A stretch of 64,000 nt of DNA from Candidatus Brocadia sp. Lineage in GTDB: Bacteria; Planctomycetota; Brocadiia; Brocadiales; Brocadiaceae. The notes below the pieces were generated by a model that did no database searches, was not told where the DNA came from, and saw only the letters and a list, made by a program, of their open reading frames with translations. The DNA is taken from contig SOEU01000012.1 of NCBI GenBank assembly GCA_021646415.1, positions 1 through 64,000 on the forward strand, written 5' to 3'. Below are positions 8,907 to 15,962 of the stretch, in pieces (within the stretch, counting starts at the first letter, position 1; every line of letters starts with the position of its first letter). Position numbers and translations under genes: made by a program.

Positions 8907-10442
8907 GTGAAAACTCTATTGATGAATACCCTCAAAACATCCAAAAACATTGCTTGTTTGATAACATGCAATTTTCTACTTCTTGTTCTTTTCGGTTGTG
9001 CTCAATCACCGCAGCATGACGAGACAGAAACATATTTCGGCGTCCTCGATAACATCAAAATAACAAAGAAAAGGCAAATAATCGACTATTTTAACAAGAT
9101 AAAACAAACAGTTCATGGGGTGAACAAAGACGATAAAATATTACATTGTTTCACTGTAATGAGAAACTACTATAATTCAAATCCAACGAGGGCAGATGCC
9201 CCATCTCTTTACAAGTTAGAGTATGAAATGGATGTGCATTATGTAAAAAAATATGGAGATTTTTATGATATCCTTTTCGTAGACAATAAGGGTTTTGTTT
9301 TTCACAGTATCAAACATGAGGCAGACTACCACACAAATCTTTTTACCGGACAATTCTCTGATACGCAACTGGCAAAGCACATGAAAAATAATCCGGATAG
9401 TGAATTTGTGGATTATGAATTTTATTTCCCATCAGACGAGCCCGCTGCCTTTTTTCTGAAACCAGTACAGGAAAACAACGAAATGCTCGGGTGGTTGGCA
9501 CTCCAATTCCCCATCAATAAAATCAACGCCATACTTTCTGATCATGAAGGTCTGGGGAGGACTGGTGAAGTTTACCTTGTAAACAAGAACAAACTCATGC
9601 TAACCGATTCGAGGTTTATTGAAGACAGTACTATTCTCAAACTGAAAATCGATACAGAAGCTATCAGATTAGCCCTTACCAGAGAAACCGGGAAAATGAT
9701 AATAAATGATTACCGGGGCGTAAGGGTTCTCAGTTCTTTCGAACAATTTGATGTCTTCGGGCATTCCTGGATAATCATTGCTGAGATTGACGAAGACGAA
9801 GCTGTTTCAAATCATTATCAAAGACATAAAAAATTCTACCTTCCCAGGATAGTAGAGTATTATACCAACATGGCTTCCAAAATTAACGCATCTGGAAAAG
9901 AAATGAGCAGGGACAAAAAAGGGAAAAGGGTTGATATGAATGAGTTCTGTATGACAAGATCGGGAGAAGTACTTGAAACGCAAGGGGTTGGACCGTGTAC
10001 TTCAATAATCATTTATTATCCAAAAAAATTTGGGTATCTTGTCCATATTAGCCCAACAGACGAAATTTATCAAAAACCTCTCCTGGTAAAATATTTGCCA
10101 TGGGGGAAAAAAACGTGCCTTCTGGAAGAGTTAATAAAGAGAATCCAATATTATGACATCTATCCATACCAACTGAAGGACCTACAATTTGTCATAATTG
10201 CCACCCATGATAAGAGCCTTGAAACTATTATTAATCAACTATACAAAGCGGGAGTAAATCTTGCTCAAATAAAGTTTTTATATAATCCACTGGCGAATTA
10301 TGCAAATGTTGCGTTCAATCAGTCAGATGATTCTGTTTCTGTAGAATGGCTATCTCAAAATGGGGGAAAAGCCTCCTTTTCTGAACATGCCTCTGCTATT
10401 GATTCGATTGGATCCATTGTAAAAAAGATAACAATTCAATGA
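8907..10442 (+). CDS. Cache-domain sensor lipoprotein without output domain
   Basis: The N-terminus (ACLITCNFLLLVLFGCAQSP) is a signal peptide with a lipobox ending at Cys, so the protein is an envelope lipoprotein. Residues about 60-300 form a double-Cache/PDC-like ligand-binding domain. Its segment TGEVYLVNKNKLMLTDSRF recurs in two other proteins of this window (48141-49916 and 51563-52777). No kinase, HAMP or methyl-acceptor domain follows. The last ~190 residues (from PRIVEYYTNMASKINASG) look like a second sensory-type region (DEFCMTRSGEVLETQG) but were not assigned. Ligand binding is family knowledge; the signal partner is unknown. GTG 8907 is used because gatggagat lies just before it; ATG 8922 is possible. 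Confidence 0.75.
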   Translation: MKTLLMNTLKTSKNIACLITCNFLLLVLFGCAQSPQHDETETYFGVLDNIKITKKRQIIDYFNKIKQTVHGVNKDDKILHCFTVMRNYYNSNPTRADAPSLYKLEYEMDVHYVKKYGDFYDILFVDNKGFVFHSIKHEADYHTNLFTGQFSDTQLAKHMKNNPDSEFVDYEFYFPSDEPAAFFLKPVQENNEMLGWLALQFPINKINAILSDHEGLGRTGEVYLVNKNKLMLTDSRFIEDSTILKLKIDTEAIRLALTRETGKMIINDYRGVRVLSSFEQFDVFGHSWIIIAEIDEDEAVSNHYQRHKKFYLPRIVEYYTNMASKINASGKEMSRDKKGKRVDMNEFCMTRSGEVLETQGVGPCTSIIIYYPKKFGYLVHISPTDEIYQKPLLVKYLPWGKKTCLLEELIKRIQYYDIYPYQLKDLQFVIIATHDKSLETIINQLYKAGVNLAQIKFLYNPLANYANVAFNQSDDSVSVEWLSQNGGKASFSEHASAIDSIGSIVKKITIQ

Positions 10443-10742
10443 TTCAGTAGTAAATCAGATCCGAGGCAACTTTTCTGATCACCAGGACGCCGGGTTACAG
10501 CGAAAAAAACTATTCATCAATTTGTCATATACCAGAAATATTTCTTTTATAAGGCACTGTATTTTTCTCAAATAAGCCATACTTTGGAAATGAAAAACTC
10601 GTTTAGGAATGGCGTTTCTTTCATTTAAAAGAACCATTGCATGTCCGAAACGTCGCTCCGATTGTATACCTGGAGGTTATCATGCCGGTCGTCCCTGCAT
10701 ACTCCACCAGAACAAAGCCCACACTCTTCATTAACCCGACAA

Positions 10743-10759
10743 GATCCCGAACCGGGATC
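10743..10759 (-). promoter_or_regulatory. SECIS-like hairpin after the second in-frame TGA
   Basis: On the coding strand gatcccg-gtt-cgggatc forms a perfect 7-bp stem with a GTT loop. The loop starts 18 nt after the TGA at 10771-10773. Bacterial SECIS elements are described as short stems with a G in the first two loop bases, lying roughly 16-37 nt after the UGA, so the geometry fits. A 7-bp hairpin can also arise by chance. Confidence 0.35.
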
Positions 10760-11193
10760 GCACCCCCAATTCAGTCCGACCAAGTCTCAAGACTGTTAAT
10801 TATCCCGGCAGGAAGATCCAACTTCAAGACGATATCTGCAAACCGAAGACGGCCATTGGGCTTAAGGATGCGGTATATCTCCCGAAAACACCTCTCCTTC
10901 ATTGGTAAGAAATTCAGCACGCCATTGGAAATCACCACGTCAAAGACGCTGTCGTAAGGGATCGCTTCAGAACCCGCAAGATGAACTGCGCCATTAGACA
11001 CACCCGCTCATCTCAGGTTCATCCGGGCGCTCTCTACCATTTCCGGCGTAAGGTCAATTCCGCATACCCGTCCCGTTTTACCAATAAATCTACTTGCGAC
11101 GATGAGGCCAAATCCTGCGCCACAGCCTACGCCCAGGATGGCCTCTCCAGGATTAATCGGGCCAAGGGAGAAGGGATTCCCTACATTAGCAGA

Positions 11194-11250
11194 ATAAATG
11201 GCACCTACCCAATCTGGAAAGAAAAAACCTGATGTACCAATCTTAATCAT
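11194..11250 (-). pseudogene. 5' fragment of a DUF72 (YecE-like) gene
   Basis: The 19 codons MIKIGTSGFFFPDWVGAIY match the start of DUF72 proteins, not of methyltransferases. They are fused in frame to the methyltransferase remnant. The rest of a DUF72 protein (from PDNIKKGEMLPYY) lies at 20405-19644 on the same strand. The two pieces together would give one complete protein, in permuted order on the chromosome. Confidence 0.65.
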
Positions 11251-11288
11251 ACCTTATGAGGTTGAAGAATCTGTGTAATTTTAATGGT

Positions 11289-11477
11289 CTAGACATTGAG
11301 TTGCATAACTCCAACGCATTTCGTTCTGACATTTGAAACCCCTTCACACCCCGATCGAAACTGAGCTTCGAGGTTGCGAATGAGCAATGAAATTTGTTCA
11401 TCCATTTCTTTTAGGTTTGAGGCAGCATGATTTTCTTTCCATTCTTGTTGCATGAGAAGTTCAACATCGCTTTTCAT
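11289..11477 (-). CDS. Possible small hypothetical protein, 62 aa
   Basis: The frame encodes a hydrophilic helical peptide (MQQEWKENHAASNLKEMDEQ). It has no recognised family and no convincing Shine-Dalgarno, and lies in a repeat-rich, gene-poor stretch beside the integrated element. It could be a real regulator fragment or chance. Confidence 0.2.
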   Translation of the reverse strand: MKSDVELLMQQEWKENHAASNLKEMDEQISLLIRNLEAQFRSGCEGVSNVRTKCVGVMQLNV

Positions 11478-11536
11478 TTGCCTGCCCAGTAAAATGAATT
11501 CTTTATATAATTCTTTTTTTATTAACCAATGGTTTT

Positions 11537-11657
11537 TTAATCCCGAAGAGATAATATATTCTTGTTATTGTTGTTCTTGCTATTATATTCCACCTCTTCG
11601 GGGTTATATGATGTATTGCGGTTTTTTCCTATAAGCATATCATCCCTTCGGGATTTT
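11537..11657 (-). repeat. Dispersed repeat copy (cccgaaggg / ccccgaagaggtg family)
   Basis: Read on the minus strand it runs aatcccgaagggatgatatg, ttataggaaaaaaccgcaat, ataaccccgaagaggtggaa and ends tctcttcgggatt. The same sequence of modules occurs on the + strand at 63857-63967. The arms tcccgaa/ttcggga make it partly self-complementary. No coding capacity is seen; it behaves as a non-autonomous dispersed element. Confidence 0.7.
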
Positions 11658-11687
11658 TTTTCTTTCGCATTCCCCGAAAAGAGTTTT

Positions 11688-11713
11688 AACCACAAAACAC
11701 GAAGGTCACGAAG
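11688..11713 (+). repeat. Short 'aaccacaaa...cacgaag' repeat
   Basis: The sequence aaccacaaaacacgaaggtc followed by acgaag resembles a simple repeat seen again, inverted, at about 61680-61710 (tttgtgttctttgagtcttt, gtggttaa). It is non-coding and probably a degenerate dispersed repeat. Confidence 0.4.
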
Positions 11714-11849
11714 AAAAGCTTACAAAAAGGCATGAAAAAGAACCTTTTCATACCATGCCGTGCAAAAACTCCTTCAGTTTTATCTGCATCAGATCTATGT
11801 CTTGTAAATACGTTGTTACTTTCCAGTGTTGTAAAAAACCCGGTACTTT

Positions 11850-12004
11850 TGTCGTACCGAATCATAAAAAGATATCGAAAAATGGTGAAAAGGGACAAAG
11901 ATTAAATTCCTTTGAATGACCCAGAGATTACTGGTAAAATCAAGGCATACCGAACACAGTAAACGCGCATAAAAGCCTGAAAACAGCCTGGAAATAACTA
12001 TTTG
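11850..12004 (+). repeat. Left copy of a ~155-bp diverged direct repeat flanking the element
   Basis: The block cgtaccgaatcataaaaa ... taaattcctttgaatgac ... is about three-quarters identical to 21913-22067. The last 34 bp (11971-12004, starting aaaagcctgaaaacagcctg) are identical to 22034-22067. It lies just outside the integrase-proximal end and may be a scar of an earlier integration at the same target or part of a duplicated target. Confidence 0.75.
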
Positions 12005-12068
12005 TTATTTGCCTGTCTTCTGTAAGTCTTACCGCAACAAGAGTATATAAAAACCTGTATTTGCCCAT

Positions 12069-12087
12069 GTCGTACTTATGCCGTACC
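12069..12087. other. Left attachment core (attL candidate)
   Basis: gtcgtacttatgccgtacc is identical to 21903-21921. It contains the last two sense codons and stop of the integrase on the minus strand. Inverted GTAC half-sites (cgtac-n5-ccgtacc) fit a tyrosine-recombinase core. The exact crossover cannot be read without an empty site. Confidence 0.6.
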
Positions 12088-13242
12088 CGCTTGGGATATC
12101 ATCGGTGTTACAGCCCTTTCACTCATGGTTAGGATATGGTCTGTTAAAGCCTGTGATGCCTTTCTCTTACTATCTAATCCAATATGGGAATATTTCAAGG
12201 TCATACGCAGATCGCTATGTCTCAGCATTTCCTTTACGGTAACGGCGCCGGTTCCCAAGTCACCCTGTAAACTGGCGAAGGAATGTCTTAGACAGTGGTA
12301 AGTAAAGCCATGAATTCTCAGTTGTTCAAACAACTCTTTAAAATGCTTACTACGGCATGTAATGAGCGACTGGTTTATTTCTGAATCCTCAAACAGATTA
12401 TTGCTTTTACAATTGCCCTTATAGCCTGTTAGTTCCTTTAGCATGAAATCGGACAAGGGAACAGTCACTTGTTTTCCTGTCTTGGATTGAGTAAGCGTTA
12501 ACAGGTTTCTGGTAAAATCAAAATTATCCCATGTTAACTTTAATGTTTCGTTTAGCCGTAATCCACAAAACAAGCCAAGTAAGACTGCCATACGGTCACG
12601 GCCTTGTAATGTGTTCAACAATATACGTATCTCTGATTCAGATAAAACCCTGTCTCTGGACTGCATTGCCTTTAGCCGTTTAACGTCCTTACATGGGTTT
12701 CCATCAATGACGCCCTCTTTTATGGCCGTATTGTATAAATGCGACAGTATAGCCAGGTCATGATTAACCGTGATAGCACCTACTTTGTCTGTTTCCTGCC
12801 TGGAAAGCTTGAATCGCTCAACGATAAACGGTGTCAATTTATCCAGCCGATAATCCCCTAAATACTTCGTTAAGGCATTTACCGCCCGCTCTCTTCCAAG
12901 TCGTGTGTTTTCTTTATCACTTTTGTAATGCTCTAAATATCTTTGGCAATATTCGGCAAGGGTAGAAATAACCTTTTTCTTTGGCAATTGCAGTTTGCCA
13001 CGTTCCCGATCACCAATAAACATAGCCAGTCGTTTCTCTGCTTCCGTCTTGTTCCTTACGTCCTTGAAGGTCAGGGATTGCCATTCCTTCCGATCGTCAA
13101 AGAATTCAATGCACCATGTCCCACAGGTCTTATACTGTCCGTTTTCCTTCTTAGGCCGATCCCCTGGACAATACTTCCCCTGTCTGCCATTACAGGGAAT
13201 AGGCTTACATTGCTGGAAATATTTGCGATACCTAACAGCCAT
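12076..13242 (-). CDS. Tyrosine recombinase/phage-type integrase
   Basis: The protein catalyses site-specific integration and excision of the surrounding element. The catalytic domain shows the conserved Arg (GLFCGLRLNETLKL), Lys (SKTGKQV), HxxR (HCLRHSFASL), second His (LRHSDLRM) and the Tyr nucleophile (TLKYSHI). A SAM-like core-binding domain lies at about residues 70-170. The first 45 residues are Cys-rich (Cys at about 12, 17, 25, 40 and 44) and could bind zinc, which is unusual. The start at 13242 (MAVRYRKYF) has aggacgg upstream; an earlier ATG at 13365 adds residues with no family character and covers GTAC-rich regulatory DNA. The 3' end overlaps the attachment core. Confidence 0.92.
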   Translation of the reverse strand: MAVRYRKYFQQCKPIPCNGRQGKYCPGDRPKKENGQYKTCGTWCIEFFDDRKEWQSLTFKDVRNKTEAEKRLAMFIGDRERGKLQLPKKKVISTLAEYCQRYLEHYKSDKENTRLGRERAVNALTKYLGDYRLDKLTPFIVERFKLSRQETDKVGAITVNHDLAILSHLYNTAIKEGVIDGNPCKDVKRLKAMQSRDRVLSESEIRILLNTLQGRDRMAVLLGLFCGLRLNETLKLTWDNFDFTRNLLTLTQSKTGKQVTVPLSDFMLKELTGYKGNCKSNNLFEDSEINQSLITCRSKHFKELFEQLRIHGFTYHCLRHSFASLQGDLGTGAVTVKEMLRHSDLRMTLKYSHIGLDSKRKASQALTDHILTMSERAVTPMISQAGTA

Positions 13243-13376
13243 TGTTTCACCGTCCTTTCTGAAATAAAAAAGGCAACTAACACCCTGTAGGACGGTACAG
13301 GATGCCGTTGCCTTCGCTACCTGGTAAGCCGGGTACCAGGTATTATATTCATGCGTTCCGTCCAACGCCTCATTTT

Positions 13377-13395
13377 CCGTACGTCCTACCGTACC
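13377..13395. promoter_or_regulatory. GTAC-rich site upstream of the integrase
   Basis: ccgtacgtcctaccgtacc resembles the attachment core (cgtac-n5-ccgtacc, here with a 6-nt spacer). Further GTAC sites at about 13333 (gggtacc) and 13293 (cggtac) lie in the leader between the HTH gene and integrase. They may be integrase/excisionase arm sites or operators for int expression. Confidence 0.35.
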
Positions 13396-13429
13396 TTTTC
13401 AGTTATTGCAAGGATATTTTTATTTCTTT

Positions 13430-13879
13430 TCATGTCTTTTCATGAGTCTTTATTTCTTCTACATGTATTTCTTTTAAAAGTTCCTCTTTGCGTTTACGAA
13501 TTTCCTCTAACGATGCTTGAAATGTGAATTGGTCGTGAATCTCCGTTGCCTGGCCTTTTGTAAGCCTATTGGCGTTAAAAACTTGCTGGAACGTATAAGC
13601 AGTATTATTGAGACTAGCCTTTTGTAAAGTCTCTGGGTCAAGCATCTTCTGTAACATCTCCATTTCAATACTGCTTAGAATAGCCGACTTGTTTTCTTCG
13701 TATGCCCGGAGTACATCAGGGTCTTTGAGAATAGCCAGAAACTTGGATAAACGTTGTTGTACCGCTTGTGCGCTGCAATCGAATCTTTTCCCTATTTCCT
13801 CAAAGGATAATCTATGCTTAATACGCAATTTTAACGCTTCCTCAACATCAATCTTTCGCTCAATTTTAGGTAATGGCAT
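13430..13879 (-). CDS. HTH DNA-binding protein, possibly small-terminase-like
   Basis: Residues about 12-45 (ALKLRIKHRLSFEEIGKRFD, then CSAQAVQQRLSKF) form a clear helix-turn-helix. The rest is helical and charged with a Lys/Glu-rich tail (EEIRKRKEELLKEI). HTH plus helical oligomerisation region is the layout of small terminase subunits and of some element regulators. No large terminase is present, so a regulatory role in the element is as likely. It lies just upstream of the integrase on the same strand. Confidence 0.5.
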   Translation of the reverse strand: MPLPKIERKIDVEEALKLRIKHRLSFEEIGKRFDCSAQAVQQRLSKFLAILKDPDVLRAYEENKSAILSSIEMEMLQKMLDPETLQKASLNNTAYTFQQVFNANRLTKGQATEIHDQFTFQASLEEIRKRKEELLKEIHVEEIKTHEKT

Positions 13880-13958
13880 TGTTTACCTTTCTTATTGTTA
13901 ACTGTTTTTATCTATCCTTTTTTCTTTTGACGTGTTTTAGTGAAATTGGTATTATTCT

Positions 13959-14162
13959 ATGAGACGTATGAATGAGAAACAAAAGACCAATCTTGCCAAA
14001 TTCTTTTACGATATAGCCAAGATTGATTTTGCTGCCTTAGTGGTAGCTCAATTTGCAAACCCTGCTAATTTAAAATACTGGATATTGGTTGTTGGAATAA
14101 TAGCAACCATAATCCCGGTTATCGTTGGTCTCGTTATTGATAAACAGGAGACAGAAAAATGA
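13959..14162 (+). CDS. Small membrane protein (DUF6722-like)
   Basis: The 67-residue protein starts MNEKQKTNLAKFFYDIAKID and has one or two hydrophobic helices (FAALVVAQF; YWILVVGIIATIIPVIVGLV). This resembles short proteins annotated DUF6722; function unknown. It is the only transcription unit on the + strand inside the element and overlaps the next small ORF by ATGA, so both are probably translated together. The Met at 13968 may be the real start. A holin-like or sensing role is speculation. Confidence 0.5.
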   Translation: MRRMNEKQKTNLAKFFYDIAKIDFAALVVAQFANPANLKYWILVVGIIATIIPVIVGLVIDKQETEK

Positions 14163-14260
14163 CAGGACTTGGAATTATTTACGCCATAGTGATCGTATCT
14201 TGCCTTATTTTTCTTGCCTGGTTGAAATACAGCCAGAAGCATTCTAAGCATACGCATTAA
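14159..14260 (+). CDS. 33-aa single-span membrane microprotein
   Basis: ATG overlaps the stop of the preceding gene (ATGA). The peptide MTGLGIIYAIVIVSCLIFLA is one transmembrane helix followed by a short basic/His tail (WLKYSQKHSKHTH). The translational coupling and clean hydrophobic segment support a real gene. Function unknown. Confidence 0.45.
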   Translation: MTGLGIIYAIVIVSCLIFLAWLKYSQKHSKHTH

Positions 14261-14358
14261 TGCCATTGCAAGACCGTCCAGATCATCCAGCAAACCGCCC
14301 TTGTTAGTTCAAAACTTATCATCCAGAATAGAAAGTCATACCAATTCATATTCATTCC

Positions 14359-15203
14359 TTAATTGCCGGAAAATAAGGACTTCTGTTTAACTGTGAAGTT
14401 GCAGAGTAAAATTTCTTTCGTTACTGGCTTAGACTCACCTGTAGACTTGTGACTACCCTTAAAAGATTGATACTCATACCGATTCCAGCCCTTGTATAAT
14501 TCATCGTATAGGCCATTCTGATAGTGTGAGACATAACTTTACCCTTTACCGCGCTCAAGAGTTCTGCAAGCTTATAGTGGCCTTCCTGGCTAAAGAAATC
14601 ATTACCGTAATAGTGTTCTGCATTCAAATAAGGGGGGTCACAATAAAACAGGGTGTCTTGACTGTCATACCGTTTGATACATTCCGCATAAGGTAAATTC
14701 TCAACGGTAACGTTCTTAAGCCTTCTGGCTACATCCTCAAAGGTATCAATTGCCGTTCTAAATGATTGTGCTGGATTACGGCCAGTTACGGAAGGTATTG
14801 CAAACCCGCCCCGCTTCTGATCACCGGCAAAGGTAGTTTTATTGAGATAATACCACCATGCCGCCCTATCAATCTCATCTACAGGGATATTTCCAGCCTT
14901 CCACCTAAAACGTATATCTTGCCAGAGTTTTCTTGAATACAGCATGCTATCAAGTGTTTGTATCAGCTTTGACCTTTTCGTATCATTCCTTAAGAGTTCA
15001 AAGAAACCTATCAAATAACCGTCAATATCGTTTATAACTTCCACCTGAGAAGGTTCTTTGGCAAAAAATAAATGTCCAGCCCCGCAAAACGGTTCACAAT
15101 AAAGTGTATGCTGTGGTATATGCTGGACAAGAAAATCCCGCAAATAGAATTTACCACCAAAGCGATTAACAGGACTCTTTAAGGCATTACTCATTTTTGT
15201 CAT
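14359..15203 (-). pseudogene. DNA adenine methylase (D12 class), frameshifted near its C-terminus
   Basis: The protein would methylate adenine N6 in a short DNA site. Residues show SPVNRFGGKFYLRDFL and PFCGAGHLFFAK (SAM binding), NDIDGYLIGFFELL and the catalytic DPPY in TLFYCDPPYLNAEHYYG. After KGKVMSH the frame is broken: an extra 'ac' in cacac near 14530 shifts it, and the current frame stops at 14421. Reading the alternate frame restores the family C-terminus (YQNGLYDELYKGWNRYEYQS) and runs to a stop at 14359. Loss of this target-recognition end should impair activity. In elements such methylases often protect DNA from host restriction. Confidence 0.8.
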
Positions 15204-15330
15204 TCTTTATTTGTTCTGGTTTCTTTATACCTTTTTCAATAAGCAGTTCATCAAATATCTTTTCTTGCTCTCTCTGAAACTCAGCCCATTCCCTTTGGAG
15301 TTCTTCCTTGCTCTTTCTAATGTACATCAT
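15187..15330 (-). CDS. 47-aa charged helical protein between excisionase and methylase
   Basis: The frame MMYIRKSKEELQREWAEFQR is followed by a Glu/Lys-rich helix and ends EQIKNDKNE. It overlaps the excisionase stop by 14 bp and the methylase start by 17 bp, which indicates a tightly coupled operon. It has no recognised family; a coiled-coil adaptor is possible. Confidence 0.45.
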   Translation of the reverse strand: MMYIRKSKEELQREWAEFQREQEKIFDELLIEKGIKKPEQIKNDKNE

Positions 15331-15526
15331 TTGCCCCTTGAATATGCGATTCAATCCACTTATCCAAGTCCTGACGTCTGAATCTGTTTAGCCGTCCGAT
15401 TTTCACAAACGGTATTTCACGTTTCATACACATTTGATAGACCTTGCTAAGCTTAATACCTAAATAGTCACCCGCTTCTTGTGGGGTAAGAAGCTTGCCG
15501 TTGAATTTTTCTATTTTCTCATCCAT
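15317..15526 (-). CDS. Excisionase-family HTH protein
   Basis: The 69-residue protein has the MerR/excisionase-like winged helix: LLTPQEAGDYLGIKLSKVYQ and IPFVKIGRLNRFRRQDLDKW with the typical R(F)RxxDLDxWI end. It would bind DNA to bias the integrase towards excision or act as an AlpA-like regulator. It is three bases from the PC4-like gene and overlaps the 47-aa gene. Confidence 0.85.
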   Translation of the reverse strand: MDEKIEKFNGKLLTPQEAGDYLGIKLSKVYQMCMKREIPFVKIGRLNRFRRQDLDKWIESHIQGANDVH

Positions 15527-15528
15527 AT

Positions 15529-15759
15529 TTAGCCCTCTTTATTAAGTTTTATATGTCCTTTTGCCTTTTGAAGTATGTTTACCAATTCGCTTATTTTTGC
15601 AGGTGGTAACGTTATACCTTTCTTCGTGAAACACCATTCGTCTTTATCGTTCAAGAAAAAGGTACGAATGTCCAGGTAATCAAAGCCCTTGTATTCCTTC
15701 ATAGACACCAGTATCTTTTCACCTTCCTTCTTACAAATTTCGCCTATCACGTTCGACAT
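15529..15759 (-). CDS. PC4-like (transcriptional coactivator p15) ssDNA-binding protein
   Basis: The pattern KGFDYLDIRTFF followed by a polar turn, WCFTKKGITLPPAKISELVN is the PC4/Sub1 fold signature (DIR-x-W-x-TKKGI-L). Bacterial and phage PC4-like proteins bind single-stranded DNA and can aid replication or recombination. Position between the origin-like GTACCC repeats and the excisionase suggests a role in element replication, which is inference. Confidence 0.7.
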   Translation of the reverse strand: MSNVIGEICKKEGEKILVSMKEYKGFDYLDIRTFFLNDKDEWCFTKKGITLPPAKISELVNILQKAKGHIKLNKEG

Positions 15760-15827
15760 TTTTTTTTACCTCTCAAAAAGTTAAAGCTGAATAAATCAAA
15801 ACAAATAAAAGAAAATCAAAATAACTT

Positions 15828-15931
15828 CGTACCCTTACGTACCCTTGTACCCATAAGTCTGGAAAGTCCCTATACGAGAAAAATCTAAAAAACTTTAGAG
15901 AATTAAGGGTACATGGGTACGCATGGGTACG
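15828..15931. promoter_or_regulatory. Mirror-image GTACCC triplets, origin or operator candidate
   Basis: 15828-15852 carries three GTACCC motifs (cgtacccttacgtaccc then ttgtaccc). 15907-15931 is its reverse complement with three mismatches in 25. Between them lie 54 bp rich in A/T (ctaaaaaactttagagaatt). It sits in the only noncoding gap of the replication block, upstream of the PC4-excisionase operon and past the end of the primase/helicase gene. Iteron-flanked AT-rich DNA fits a replication origin; a repressor operator is the alternative. Confidence 0.5.
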
Positions 15932-15962
15932 GATTTCACGTTTGTTTAATGCCGATACCTTT

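Larger units (their letters stand above)
10621..11250 (-). pseudogene. ArsM-like SAM methyltransferase with two in-frame TGA codons
   Basis: One frame from 11250 to the TGA at 10621 encodes an arsenite-methyltransferase-like protein interrupted by TGA at 11008-11010 and 10771-10773. Family features are GNPFSLGPINPGE, TGRVCGIDLTPEMVESAR, DVVISNGVLNFLPMKERCFR and a C-terminal ATFR. The second TGA lies in WSD*IGGA, where ArsM proteins carry the arsenic-binding Cys of the ECxGGA motif. A SECIS-like hairpin follows it. The first TGA (ARMNLR*AGV) is at a non-Cys site, and motif I has lost its Asp (LGVGCGAGFG for the usual LDVGCGAGFD). The first 19 codons are DUF72 sequence, so the ArsM N-terminus is missing. 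Overall this is a chimeric, probably inactive gene, perhaps of selenoprotein ancestry. Confidence 0.7.

Noticed and set aside
10637-10957. A + strand frame of 106 codons opposite the methyltransferase
   Set aside because: It is antisense to recognisable ArsM-like sequence and has no family character or Shine-Dalgarno.
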